Counted from the first letter of the stretch, positions 35,088-47,979 are shown. The stretch is DNA of 64,000 nt from Cyathus striatus (GCA_025738555.1 JAOVFP010000014.1:1550001-1614000); one strand, 5' to 3'. Program-made: numbers and translations. The notes: a model not told the origin generated them from the letters alone.

Positions 35088-37239
35088 TTAATTACGCCTC
35101 TTCATCGTAAGACCAGCTGGGCAAATACAGAAAGCTGTCCCAATCATTCTCGCATTTCCCAACACTCGATTTTTATAGTCTTGAACGGATTCTCCATCTT
35201 TAAGGTCGACACAAAGCTCCCAATCGTGTAGAAGATGAGCAAGGAATGTCACTGCCTCTGTATGAGCGAATTTACGGCCTACACAAGCTCGAGGCCCAAA
35301 TCCAAACATCGGAAGGTCTGGATCTGAAACCCCATACCATCTTGATGGGCAGAAGCTCTCAGGTTCCGAGTACACGTTGGGATTATGATCTGGAGCAAGG
35401 GGAAATAAGGGTAAGCAATTCCTAACAGTTCATAATATTTGAACCAGGAAAACTTACGGATGCCGATGAGCTCCAAGATAATCTGACTTCCTTTAGGGAG
35501 AACAATTATATGTTCTTTCGGGCGCATCAATTTTACCGGAACATCTTCAGCCATTTCACGGGCTACCATAAAAGCCGCAGCTAAGGTAAATGTCAGTAAG
35601 TACAGAGAAAATAGCAAACACAACGTACGATACAAACGACCACATTCCTGGAAGCAGGCTTGTAGGTGTGGTAGCTGATTTGAATCCCCGATCTTTGAAA
35701 CTGGATCAACACGATGGGAAGAATATGTAGGACAATACCCATGCCTACCGTAAGTCTATCGTCGGGGAAAACACTTTTGATTTCCTCATATGCTTTTTGC
35801 TGCTCATCTTGATACAGAGCCAAACAAATCATGGTGGCTGAAAGTACGGATGCAGTTGTTTCTAATGTAGCGTAACGTGAATGACAGGTCATCGAATACC
35901 ACTCATGAGGGGGTCCTTACCATGTCCAGCGAATAGAATTGTGAAAATATCAGCCATCTATTGGAACCATTGCGGTAATCATCCATAAGCCAAATCATAA
36001 AGGATATAGAAACGCACGATTTCTTCTTCGGAAAGTTTGTATTTTCCCTCAACCTCGAAGGATTTTACGAGACGCCCCAGAACGTCACCCGTTGCATCTT
36101 CGCTTTCTCATGCAAGAACCTCTTTCCGAGCGCGAATAGATTCCTTCACGATATTTACGAATGTCGACCACGCCGTGCCCACATGGCGTATGCTGTATAC
36201 TATATTCAGTAATCTATGACAATGCGTCGAGACGAAATATCACCTTTTAATGGGTAACTTGAATGCCCACGAGGGAAGAATCAACTTGTAAAATATGCGA
36301 GATGTAATTATGCTGATGGCCTCTCCAAGATCCATATCGTGAGATGAAGCATCGGGGGAAGTGTGCCAGGCCATAGGCAACCCGAAGGCGCATCTAGCTA
36401 CGATAATTAACGCGTACTAAATCTCGTGTTTAGCATCATGGTTATGGATAGCGCCCGTGTATTTACCAACCTTCAGCATGAACTCGTTGACTGAGGGGAG
36501 ATATACTATGTCCTGCTTATTCCATCCTTCGCTTTGAACCACTTCATGGTACAATTTCGAAGTTTCCTCTCTTACGAGTGAAAACGTTTTAGCATTGAAA
36601 GCTGGTGCGACGACTCGTCTGTGACGCCGCCAAACGTCCCCGTTTACGGATGCTATATTATCTCCTGTTATACTATACGGTGGGTTATATCAATGCACTA
36701 ACAATGAATACGAGGTGATGGGAATAATTATACCTTGTAAGCGTAAATTCTTGTGGTTTCATCAAATGCGTCTTGCTCTCGTTTCCTAGAAGCTGCCTTA
36801 ACACACCTACAGAACAGGTGTAAAAGCACGCTTTCCCATAAATGATTGGAACCATAGAAATTATATCATGTGTATGGCTAAAAAAGGCTGTAAATGCATT
36901 GCATGAGTGGAAAAGAGCAGCAGCACACATTATAACCTACATGTATGTCGTGTATCCCATGCCCAATTATGACCAGGGTTCCACCAGGTTCGAGGTATCA
37001 CAGCGCCTACAAGCGTTATTGGTGAGAAAAGAGGCCGCATCCCTGGGACATAGTTTACAGCTTTCAAAATATACGGTTAATACTGTATGATGAGAAAATA
37101 GAAAAAGACGATATACCCTCAAGCCACGATAGATTGAATATACGTAAGTTAAGCATACACAACCTACCGCTACCACTACAGTTTGTGTAGAAATTCTTGG
37201 AAGCGATAGAACAAAGTTCGTTGGAATGGATTCCTCCAT
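35088..37239 (-). pseudogene. Cytochrome P450 with a single in-frame stop
   Basis: ATG is at 37237-37239, and the N-terminal membrane anchor is VVVAVGCVCLTYVYSIYRG. Exons then give the PGMRPLFSP and WNPGHNWAW blocks, GDVWRRHRRVVAPAF (helix C region), I-helix LFAGHETTA, the K-helix ExxR as FQECGRLY, FCPSRW, and the heme loop FGFGPRACVGRKFA. The stop is at 35088-35090. All expected P450 landmarks and about a dozen GT/AG introns are present. However, the exon encoding ARKEVLA reads TGA at 36108-36110 and then continues in frame (ESEDATGDVLGRLVKSFE) to the next splice site. No intron can remove it. The gene therefore looks like a recent pseudogene, or the base is a sequencing error. A microsomal monooxygenase is inferred; the substrate is unknown. 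Confidence 0.75.
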
Positions 37240-38580
37240 AACTGAAATGAAGTTCAACAGCCCGCCCGTGTTTGGGGAATAGTATGGTAGTATAGAAGGA
37301 TTGATCACTAGCACTGGCGTCCAGTACCCCACGCGGGCTACCGGCCCATTTGTTTGTCTCTGTAGGTGATCATCGTTTATCCGGCAAAATCCGCACCGGT
37401 CATTGCGGTCATCTTTAATTCGTGAATCCGAACAGCGACGAGGCACCGCTTCTATTTGACCATCATCCGTTCTCATCTAAAGTAGTAACTCAGGCTTGTG
37501 AGGTGCACATCCAAGAAAAAAATGCGTATCGTGTAGACGACGATGTGGGCAGCTTCAGTCGAACCCCGAATTAATTCACGTTGCCGACTGGCGGGATAGC
37601 ATTCCTACAATTTGTTGACTAGTATCTGCACAAACTCGAGAATGATCAAAAGTGCTAGTGATCGGCTTGCGGAATTTCAGGGGATTTCATTCTGTAGAAG
37701 TAAGTTGGTGGGCGCTATCATGAGGTTTAATGGCGACAATCATTACGAGGGGCCTAGGTTGAACCTGCGGAACAATTTGGATGCTGTACTATACCCTTAT
37801 AGTTGCCACATATATCATCCATTCCAGTGAGTAGCACAGATCTTACTAATATCAATTTATACAGTTCGATTTGAAAAGCAAAATACGCTGAAGTGCGAAT
37901 AGATATACCCTATCAGGATTGATTTCTTGAGTCTAGTATTTGTGCGCATACGACCTCAAGCCCGAATTCTCCTACAAGTATAATAAGCGCGTGCACAGCG
38001 CACAACCTGAGGCGGTCCAAAACAACTTTAATCGAGAAGCAGTCTTTCATTCAGTTTTTTCCGTGACATCGAATCCTTTTCTTTCCGATCGAATGGTACA
38101 TGAACTTGGAAGTTGGAAGGAATGCTATCTAGCGCTGGGACGACGCCCACCATCTCAGGCTGTGGGTGTAATGTGGAACTTCTTTCAAAACACAAGTCTG
38201 TCAACGACAAAAGCGAGCTTCTTTTGAGGGCGTCGTTTAGAATCAGGCTATAATGACCTGATAGTGGACACACAACGGACGCTTTCCAGTTAAAAGAGCA
38301 GTCTAGGGCAGAAGTAATCCGGTTCCCGAGCGGACAATGATTTGATAATGATCATCCTCTGTAGCCCATCAGCTGACTAATAGTGAAAGACAGGCAAGAC
38401 ATGCACAGTGGAGTTGATCTGGAGTTGATGTTGAGTGTGGGTGTGGTCCTGTATGTCCATCGAACTACTAGTATGGAATCCGAAAAGATACGAAGATACG
38501 CTCTCACATCTTAGTCTCCCGCCCTACCTAGTTCATTTACTTGCTGCTATTTTCGTTTTACCGATTCTAGTGCTCACCAT
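37240..38580. other. Intergenic region between P450 and MFS genes
   Basis: Short frames exist on both strands (for example 37612-37830 and 37940-38227), but none has recognisable motifs or supporting splice signals. The divergent arrangement of the P450 (-) and MFS (+) means this 1.3 kb probably holds both promoters. Confidence 0.4.
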
Positions 38581-41050
38581 GCAGGACAGTGCATATCCAG
38601 ATGCTAACATGGAGAAGGAAGCCGGGGAATTAGTGAAAGACGCCATTGATCTAGTGCCGTTGAGTTTAATGAACATGCCCCAACCAGAAACCACCCTTGT
38701 TTCAGGGAGAAAGCTCGCACTCATCTTTACGTTGGTAATCACTCAGTTGTGATAAATTTATTGTTGATTATCTCTCTCTTATGTAGTGCATTCATGACCG
38801 CCTTTTCCCTTGTTGCTCTCGATCAAACGATTCTCTCGACAGCACTCCCAACAATTGCATCGCACTTCCAAGCAGTGAACGATATCTCATGGATTGCCAG
38901 CGCATACTTTCTACCTCAGGTTCGTTGACCGATTTGCGCTTCTCGTGCGACATTAATTCTTGTCTACAGGCAGGTTTTATGCTCTTCTTCGGTAGAGTGA
39001 CCGCAATAGCTCCAGCCAAAGTTATTTTCCTCGTTTGCGTAGGCATTTTTGAGTTGGGCAGCTTGTTCTGCGCTGTTGCACCATCGGTTAACTTCCTTAT
39101 TTTCGGACGAGTTGTAGCAGGGTTGGGAGGGGCAGGAATGTGGGTAGCCATTATGTCTATTATTGCCCGTGTAAGTCTATCTATACCTTTACTCCTTTAT
39201 TTATCTTCAAAATGTCGATGCTGACGATGAATTAGATTACCACAATGTCTCAACGACCAGTGCTCATGGGTTTATTTGGGGCTGTGTATGCCGTCGCGTC
39301 CATTGTTGGACCATTACTAGGAGGAGTGTTCGCAGGTAATGCTATCTCTACAGTGTTCCTCTTGTGCACTTGTTATAACGAAATATGTAGACCATGTGTC
39401 CTGGCGCTGGTGTTTCTGTAAGCTTGATTCTAAATATTAGTGCATTGTATACGTATCTCACTATTATGGTTGACTTATAGATATTAACCTACCGGTATGG
39501 GTGCAGCTACTTATATTTTTTTATCAGCACCGTTTTGATCGCGACAAACATTTATGACAGCTGGGAGGAATGGGATTTGTGGCAATAATCCTCCTTCTTC
39601 CCAATCACTCTGCGGCTGTAAAGCACGATGATAAGCATTGGTGGCAACCATGGTATAAGCTTGACTGGATCGGAACTGCCATGAGCGTTGCGCTGGTCGT
39701 ATTGCTCTTACTTCCACTACAATGGGGAGGTAATGAGAAGGAATGGAATGATCCAGCAGTCATTGGTACCTTCGTTGGAGTGAGACAACGTGCATATTGA
39801 TATGATGGAAACATCTTATTCTTTCTTTTTAAGTTCGCTGTCATTCTCGTTACTTTTATTGTATGGGAGGGGAAAGTTGGAGATCGAGCTATTCTTCCTC
39901 TCAAAATTCTACTGAGGAGAAATATGATGGGGGCATTTCTCGAGGCTGTAAGCACAATTGAATCAATATATACCTTCACAACCTGATTTCACTTGCAGGC
40001 TATGATTCAAATCGGATTCGTGATTGCTACTGTAGGTTTTATATCCATTCGTTGTGATATTCCGATTTTAACAAACAACAGTACTATTTGGTAACGATGA
40101 TGTCATCTGGTACTTGAAACCCTTCCCTCAGCGCTTTTTTCAGCCACTATTGTACCAGCTTCGTGGACACTCAGCCACAAGGTCCGGGATAGATATCCTG
40201 CCATTCATGATGTACGCTGCACTTCAAACATTTTTATTATTCACGTGTATTAATATCAGCAAACAGTTCGGGAGTCGTAGGTAAGCTCGCCAAGCTGCTA
40301 GATATACATCAATTTCATATTATTATTATCTTAGCCACTATCGTCTCCGGTGGAGTCGTGGCTGTAAGTTCATTTGTCACATTACATATATATCTAATTG
40401 TGTTCCTAGTTGAAAGGATACATATGGCCTTTCCTTTTCTTTATGCCATTTGTAGCTTCAGTAGCATTCGGATTGTTATTTACAGTATCTCAGACCACTA
40501 GCTTCGCACGTATTGCAGGGTTTCAGATCCTCATCGGTATAGGTCTAGGTTCAGCAATTCAAAATACGGTATGTCAATGTTGCCTCAATTAAATGTTAGT
40601 TGTAACTCTGTATTAGATCATCGTGGCTCAAGCTGAGTTCGAGGAGAATGAGGCCGTCGTGCCACAGGTCACCTCTCTCATTACGTTTATGCAGTTAATA
40701 GGAAGCTCAGTCGGGCTAGCGTGAGTCTCTGATGTTTCAACAGTCATCATTCGTTGTATAATTTCCTTCTCAGTGCCACTGGAGCAGTATTTACAAGCGA
40801 GCTCAAGTCCTCCTTACGACTATTCGCATCATCTCTATCTGCCGAAGTCATCCAAAATGCTTTGCCAAGCGTATCCGCTGTTGCGCATCTAAGTCCAGAT
40901 GATAAGATACTGGTTTTGAAGGCCTACATCCGAGCTGTTGATAGAGTATTCTTGATCGGAGTACCCAGCTCAGCCCTGGCAGGAATAACTGCATTACTAA
41001 TAGGAAGGCGAAAAATTTCGCATAGTAACACAACGAGTACAGTAGCATAG
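38581..41050 (+). CDS. MFS drug:H+ antiporter, DHA2 (14-TM) type
   Basis: ATG at 38581 (MQDSAYPDAN) is chosen because the first helix follows after a normal-length cytosolic leader; an upstream in-frame start at 38435 is possible. About a dozen short introns separate helices. LVALDQTILSTALPTIA is the D1-type motif of helix 1. Then come WIASAYFLPQ, GRVTAIAPAKVIFLVCVGIFE, IFGRVVAGLGGAGMW (motif B/C region), GAVYAVASIVGPLLGGVFA (antiporter motif C), YINLPLGG, HSATRSGIDILPFMM, and VPQVTSLITFMQLIGSSVGLA. The stop is at 41048-41050. All exons read open, so the gene appears intact at roughly 540 residues. Plasma-membrane efflux of toxic compounds or metabolites is inferred. The A-motif loop has lost the usual Asp and Arg. 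Confidence 0.8.
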
Positions 41051-42267
41051 GCACACCAGTAGCTCCGTATGAAAATGATTGCAGTGTATGTCACCGCCTC
41101 GGCTACTAATGTAGTATACCTCGTTCACGGACAATAAATTAATAACTGCATATGAATAACCGTCGGCAACAGGATAGTCACAGTCTAACTTTAGCCAGAG
41201 CTAGGGACCGGTAAGGTTGGGATGGAATAACGGAGAATAACGGCGCACTTAGGACCCAGACTCGAGAAGTCTACCTTCATGTGTTTGCAGTGTTCCTGTA
41301 TGTTCTTTTAGCGATACGAGATAACGCGACGAGAGCGATCGTCTGAGAACGTGTGCACGGTGATTTAATTCTATTCGGAATTTGTATCTATTCTAGCGGT
41401 ACCGATTTTCCCGGTAGCATGCGCACTTTGTGTCTTCTGCACAGAAAATTGCATGCGTCTCTAAAAGGTACAAAGTGGAAACCTCCAAATACATAAATTG
41501 GGGATTGATATTCATTTTTTTCGTTATCTTTCGCAACATGGGCTCAAAGAAAGCAAAGCTCGACATACCAAATCTTACTTTGGGATCATTCCTTTTCGTT
41601 GCTTCAATCATAGCTTTCCATCATGCTTTCCCTAACTTGAGGTCTTTTAGCACCACTGACTCCTTTTTGCTTACCGCGAATACCATCATATCCGGATCTC
41701 TGTTTATCTTGTCGTGTATCACATTCCAGCGAAGCATTACTAGACGCGCGGAATTGGAGCCACCTATCGTTCACTCCTATCTACCTTGGATTGGCAGCAC
41801 CATAGCCTACCTTCGCTCACCCAGTAAATTCCTTAAAGCGTCTAGGTCAGTTCCACATATCTATAATACTGGTATACTTTCTCATTATTATTTCAGCGCA
41901 AAGTATGGACCTGCATTCCGATTCCAAGTCGCTGGACGTTGGGTAACAGCGCTTTCATCCCCCTCAGCAATCTCTGCACTCCTACGCGACAGATCAGGCG
42001 CATTTGATGTCTTCCAGATGATACCCGTAATCGCAGGTCTGAAATCCGAAAAGATCAGAATAGCGTACGTGTGTTCGGTAGTCATAGAGAAGGCGATTCC
42101 TATTCTCTACCGAGGCCTGTCCCAACGGAATCTGCCGAACATTGCTCGAGATATCAACGCCGGCATTGTGCAGCATCTTGGCCTTGTTATGCAAGGCAGG
42201 GATCGTATCGAAGAGATTTCTTCGCAGTCTTTTGTTCTACAGATATTATACTCCGCTGTTTCCCAGG

Positions 42268-44367
42268 GGGCCTACAGATTTTGACGTTGCCCTAGATTTG
42301 ACGTTGCCGAAAGTGACGTTGCCTGGCGTTGCGTGTGACGTTGCGTGACGTTGCTTATTTATTTTTGATGTTGCTACATATATTAGTGCTGAGGTCCTGT
42401 GTTCAAGTCCCACTGTGTAGTTAGTAATAAATACAATAAATAAGTAGATGTTCTTTCATTTTAATAATATATATTAGCACTGGATGAGGTGTCTACTATG
42501 GATTTACCTAAGTAGTAATGTTGTGGTAATGGAGAGTGTAACACATCAGCCTTAGAGACCGAGAGTAAAGCAAATTAATTCTAAAGCAGTGTAGAGTAGC
42601 AAACTGCCTGCGGTGCGATTCGGGAATTATTCGACATATCAAGACGTTCCAAATCGGATTATGTAATCACGCATCACGCATCATTGATGCATTCGTATGC
42701 ATTCTGCTCGTGCTCTCTGTTCAATCTCCATCCCTTCCACTCGCTAATATATATTAGCACTGGATGGGGGGTGGGGAGAGGGTATAACAAATAATACTTA
42801 CATTCCCACAGTGAAATACATATATTTTGTCACTTGTGTACAGCATTTCTAATACTATTTAAATTTTAGCTGGCTGGTAGCTTTGTAAATTTATGATATA
42901 TACTAATAACAAATAGAGATTGGTAGAGATACATGCACTCTACTCATTTTTATACAAGTTACAGAAATCTGAAAATAAGGATTTTGACGTTGCCTGTGAC
43001 GTTGCCTGATGTTGCCTGGCGTTGCCAATCTGAGAATTGACGTTGCCGTGACGTTGCTTGATGTTGCTGGCGTTGCCGGACGTTGTCTGGACGTTGCTGA
43101 CGTTGCTGTGACATTGCTGTGACGTTGCCGGATGGCGTTGCCGTGACGTTGCCGGACGTTGCCTGTGACGTTGCTTGACGTTGCCTTCGACGTTGCTGGA
43201 GGTTCAATGTTTCCCATGTCCTCCGCTCCGCCTTTGTTTATATTTGTACGCAGTGTTGATCCTGTCCATCACTCCATCAAGCACCCTTCCTCATCGCTGC
43301 GGCAGCACATCACACTTCCTTGTCATCATGCTCAACAGTGAGCAAGTATTTTTTTATTTCTTAGCTCAATTCTTTATCATTTTCTTCGATTATTTTTGCA
43401 TTATTTAATATATATTATGATATATGTACTACACAATGTTTCACTATGTAATGAAGGGGATAAAGCTATTAAACATGTGAATTAGAGACAGTTTTTAAAT
43501 AATCTTCTACTGTAATATATTCCATCCTTTGTTAAGTATTTGATAATATGTTGTATTATAAATAGTAGAGTGTGTGTTTGATTAAGGGAAATGTAATAAA
43601 AGTGTAAAAATGAGAGCGGAGGCGTGGGAAACAATGAGCGGGAGGCGGGCCATGGTGATATGCATGTGATAACCCAAAGGGAAGGGCGGGAGACAATGAT
43701 TAGCAGCCGGAACTGACTAGCGAGAGGTGTTATCATAGCGCGCGAACGTTATTTCCATTACGTAATCAGCTGATGCGTGCGTCGACGCGCTGTTCGCGCG
43801 TTCTCTCACTTTCTCCCTCCAACGCGGACACACTTGTACATCGCCTCAACGCCGCAATTACTCAAGAGTAACTCAAGATCGTCTGTATTTCACACTACCA
43901 AGACCCACTGAATACGATAATTTGCTTTACCAAAGGCCGTGTCACCACCCCAAGTCCCTCTCCTGAAGTTTTTATCTTACAAATTTTCTTTCAATTCATC
44001 GGTATGCTTTATGTTTCAAACTTTCCCTTTTTCTTTCAATAATCTACAACCTCAACACTATTAATTTCCGCTTTATTCAGCTATTCCTCATTAGGTACTC
44101 TCTTTATTTAAATTTTCTTTAAAATCCATGTATCTACTTCCCTGAATTCAGTGAAAATATTCTCCCCCTTTCTCAACACCTTAGAACACCCAGGTCGAAC
44201 AGATGTTCAACAGACTCACTTACGATTTTTTTGTTTAGGTATCAACGCATTCTTGGGCCTTGCACTGCGCTGGCGTTGCGTGACGTTGCCGCGCGAGATT
44301 TGACGTTGCCTCACTGGCAACGTCACGGCAACGTCAAAATCTGGGCAACGTCAAAATCTAGTAGCCC
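42268..44367. mobile_element. Non-autonomous TIR transposon with TGACGTTGC subterminal arrays
   Basis: The 2.1-kb insert is flanked by the 9-bp direct repeat TTTCCCAGG (42259-42267 and 44368-44376); 8 bp is also possible. Imperfect 25-bp inverted termini start GGGCCTACAGATTTTGACGT on the left and GGGCTACTAGATTTTGACGT on the right (complement). TGACGTTGC(C) words are arrayed at both ends (42282-42355 and 44265-44360) and in a dense internal block at about 42985-43205. No transposase frame is present. The 9-bp duplication points to a Mutator-like element, an 8-bp reading to hAT. A short tRNA B-box-like word (GTTCAAGTCCC) occurs at about 42401. Confidence 0.85.
42985..43205 (+). repeat. Internal TGACGTTGC array
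   Basis: About twenty near-tandem copies of (T)GACGTTGC(C/T) with variants GATGTTGC and GGCGTTGC at 9-14 bp spacing. They create low-complexity Q/R/N/T-rich frames on the opposite strand that are not genes. Confidence 0.85.
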
Positions 44368-45357
44368 TTTCCCAGGCTATGCTTGGTCCGGGATTCCCTA
44401 CCAGAAACTTCTCAGAGTTTCAGCTCTTCAACAACGGTATTCCATACATCATGCAGGAGCGGCCATACTTTGCGCGTGGTGCAGTTCGAGCAAGAGAATA
44501 TCTGGTGAAAGACTGGGAACACTACATATCCGAGAACTGGAGAGAGGATGACTCGGGAGGCTATTTAGACGGTGCCACTGGTTTCGTCTCAGACATCGTA
44601 TGCGCATTGAGAGTTTCACAACTCACCAATGAAGAAGCCGCACGCCTCATGACTGCCCTCTTTTTCGGAGTGCACAGCAACCCCATCCACGCTGCCACAT
44701 GGGCTATATACCACCTACTTCTCGATAAAAGCACAATGGATATTGTTCGACAAGAACTCAGGGATGTTGTGGGAGAGCAGTATAATAACGACCTTAACAC
44801 GTTGTTACAACTGGATCCATCTTGCTTAGACGACAAATTCCCTATCGTGACATCATTAGTCAAGGAAGTTCTACGATCGAAAATGCTACCATCTTCCGCC
44901 CGAAACGTTGTGCGCGACGCCACTCTTTACACGGACGACGGCGTAATATTCATCCCTAAGGGCGATGTGGTATTGGCTGACATAACCAGCTTACATCACA
45001 ATCCAGAGCTTCATGAATCTCCAGAGGTGTTCAGGACGAAACGATTTGCAGGGAAGGATGCGAAGGAGCGCAGCAAGACCGTTGACTTCTTTGGCGGAGG
45101 AAAGCACATAGTGAGTCTATTATAACTAAAATAATAGACTTATCAGTTTTATTGATTATTCATAGTGCGCCGGCCGTTTTCATGCAATGAATTCTACGAG
45201 AATGTTTATCATTCTTGGTCTCCACCTATATGATATCGAGTTGGCTCCCTCATCGCCCACAACACTTCCGGAAGTAGAACAACTATTTGGGTTCACTACG
45301 CTTGTTCGCGCAACGACTGATCTTAAGATATCCCTTCAACCAAGGAAGATCATTTGA

Positions 45358-46047
45358 TGGAGCCCATTGTGTCCTGTAGTACTACTGTAGTATGATGCAG
45401 ACTTTTTACATTATGGGCGATAAAGGTCCCCGTCTTGACCGGGACCCACACATTCTACCTATTAGGCTGTTCGTAGATTAGATTCTCGAGCAGACCTTAT
45501 CATACTTCCTGAGATTATGTTCCAGCTAGAATTCTGAGATATAAAAGAAAATCAGCATTCGCATGGTGAATGCACACAAAAAATGCTTGCAAGGTGAAAC
45601 ACGTTGGATACGCGCCCACATTAGAAGATCGTTAGAAGATGGCTACGTTGATACGATGACAAATTCAACGAAAAGATTAATGCGAGGTGCACAACAGATG
45701 TAAACAAATGGGCGTTCAAGTTAAGCGGGCATTCTGAAGCATCTTCTGTAGGCGTAATAAATGACTGATCTAGCATATTATGTCTATCGGGGCGAGACGG
45801 GGGTTGCACCGACTTCACTACACAGGCATCAAATATTTTTTACCAGCCTTGGACCTGATAATAGCCGAGAGAAGAATGTCTCCAGCCCTTTTGCATTGCT
45901 CTGGCCTTTAGTTATCGATAGTGTGCATGCGCGCTTAGCTCCTTCTGTAAGCTCTGTTCCTGATTGAAAAAAGGTACCCGATGGAATAGAAGATAATATA
46001 TATATTCTTGTCTTCAATGAATATCACATAAATCCTCATTTTCTATC
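45358..46047. other. Intergenic, nothing recognised
   Basis: Between the broken P450 and the DUF6533 gene no coding or repeat structure stands out. Confidence 0.4.
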
Positions 46048-47505
46048 ATGTCGAATTCCGAAATAAACGCTAGTGACGTTCTATCAAGTCGATATTTTTC
46101 GGGTACGTGTATTTAAGCTTCTAGTCGTTTATAACGGCTAATTGATAACCTGAAGCCTCAGTGTGCGTATACGTTATTTGGGACCATATAGTAAATTTCG
46201 ACAAGGAGGTGGAATTCATCTGGACAATCAGAAAACGCGATACAACGATTAGAAAGATTTGGCCGAAGCTGAATGTTATCTTTCACAGATATACGATGGA
46301 AGCGATCCTAGTGCTTAACGCGATTGGTATGTGGTCATGTTATTGATCGGATGAAGTCTTACGCAGGTGTAACAGCCCTGTCGGGCTCTGCGTCTTATAT
46401 TGTAAGTTGACCTATATATACATATACCCTGATAATCGAGAACATCTTAATTGATTTAATAATTCGAAAGAAGTGTGTTCATATATGATTTTCATAATAG
46501 TCCATGGTTAACGATATCTTATAGCTGTCGCATCTATATATGGGTGACCTCAGTATTAGGCAGTGCGTGCGCCATTATAGCTCAGTGTAAGAGATATATT
46601 CGATATACTATGGGAAATGCTTACACCACAACATTAAAGTCATGCTTATCATGAGACTATACGCATCTTGGGATGAGGGGAAAGTGACAAAATACGCAGT
46701 AGTGACTGTATCTGTTTTGGCTTCTTTACTTGTGATGGCATTTCTGGTTCTATATGTTCACGACCTCCAAGGTAGTTGTCTAAGATGTTTCATTTATATG
46801 AAACATTTTCAACTACCAATGCGTAAACAGATGCGATATATTTCCTTCCGGTGCTCAACACCTGCGCGTTGGAAGTTACTAGATTACCCAGGGCTCTGGT
46901 ATATGTACATTCAACAGTGGTGAGCAATTAATACTCGTTCAGAATTTTATTAGTACCAATTGAAATTTCAGCTCGCATTCCATTGCCTGGTATTAGGCTT
47001 AGTTGTATATAAAGTACTAGAAACTCCTAGGAGAACGAATGTCGAGGTCTTGCACCGGCTTCAGGTTGATGGTTTGAGATCATTCATGGTACGTATTAAA
47101 ATGAGTCCTCAAAATGAGCAGTCTTGGCACTGACGATGATTACTACAGTTGTTATTTTGTACATATCATATTATTTCATTCGAGAAGAAAGCTACTTGCT
47201 TACCTGTGTTTCTAGTTATTAATATCGCAGGCCTTGTTCTGGGCATTAACGGAAATGCAAGTGATCTTCTTTTGTTTTACAAGCTTAATCGTTCCTGCTA
47301 AAGTTTAATATTCAGCCACAATACCAAACATATCTATCTGGGTATGTGGATAGCATTAGGTTTCGACGTTGCTGATTGTTTCCCGAAGCGTCTTGCTATC
47401 ATCGTTGACAATAACCAACTCGCGCATACACATGCGCTTGGAGGCATTAAGGAATTACAAACCACCGGGAATGGAGAGCATCTGGGAGTGGGATTAAAGA
47501 TTTAA
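46048..47505 (+). CDS. DUF6533-type membrane protein, convergent pair member 1
   Basis: ATG is at 46048 (MSNSEINASDVLSS). After a short intron the DUF6533 core reads IWDHIVNFDKEVEFIW, then ITLR-like and ILVLNAIG | VTALSGSASYI. Further exons follow: CRIYIWVTSVLGSACAIIAQ, VMLIMRLYASWDEGKVTKY with VLASLLVMAFLVLYVHDLQ, DAIYFLPVLNTC, and LAFHCLVLGLVVYKVLETPRR. Most introns are GT/AG; one probable donor near 47264 reads GCAAGT. The C-terminus is uncertain: one frame ends at 47373-47375, another continues to 47505. It is paralogous, exon by exon, with 47980-49461. Expected to be a seven-helix membrane protein of unknown role. Confidence 0.62.
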
Positions 47506-47979
47506 AATCATAAAATAGGAGACACTCATGGAGCACTCGACGGTGACGTCCTGACATTTGTCTCCGTGTGGCGTCCGGAAGTTGTTGTTCTAGCAGCAGT
47601 GACTATGTAGCTCATTTTTCTTCCCTATTCCTTTTGGTCACTGGTTGTTTTTGGAGTACGATAAAGATATAGACAAACCTTAGATATTTCTCAACTTGTG
47701 GGAGTCGAATCGGAAAACCCGAGGAAGACAATGTTTAAAAAGCTATTCGAACTTCCGATTCACAGCCCGCTGGCATCACATGACTGGGTGGGATATCTCG
47801 ACGTTCGGCGATAGGCGGCACGGCTTCCGGGCTAGTAGCCTCAGTCTTCAGCTTCAGGATAACTATAAGATTGCAATGATCTGATTGAATCTACTTATTC
47901 ACGACACATGCGATCATGCATATTTTGTGCGTGTGTTGATTTTTATGCTTCACTTAGCACTAAGTACACGAATCAAGTA

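Larger units (their letters stand above)
41538..45357 (+). pseudogene. Cytochrome P450 split by a 2.1-kb transposon
   Basis: The 5' part starts at ATG 41538 (MGSKKAKLDI) with hydrophobic anchors (LGSFLFVASIIAF), PPIVHSYLPWIGS, and a short intron at about 41848-41896. It then gives AKYGPAFRFQVAGRWVTALSSP up to SAVSQ at about 42266. The frame then enters the insert (42268-44367) and stops within a few codons. After the insert the P450 resumes exactly in frame as AMLGPGFPTRNF. It continues with FFGVHSNPIHAATWAIYHLL (I-helix position), VKEVLRSKMLPSSARNV (ExxR as EVLR), and FGGGKHI | CAGRFHAMN across a final intron; the stop is at 45355-45357. Removing the insert and one target duplication would restore an open reading frame, so disruption is recent. 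The FGGGKHICAGR heme loop and overall layout resemble CYP7/CYP8-like P450s. Confidence 0.78.

Noticed and set aside
42390..42425. tRNA B-box-like GTTCAAGTCCC within the insert
   Set aside because: No A box at the right distance and no cloverleaf pairing, so a tRNA or SINE call is unsupported.
42903..43217. Q/R/N/T-rich minus-strand frames in the P450 insert
   Set aside because: They arise from the TGACGTTGC tandem words, not from a coding gene.
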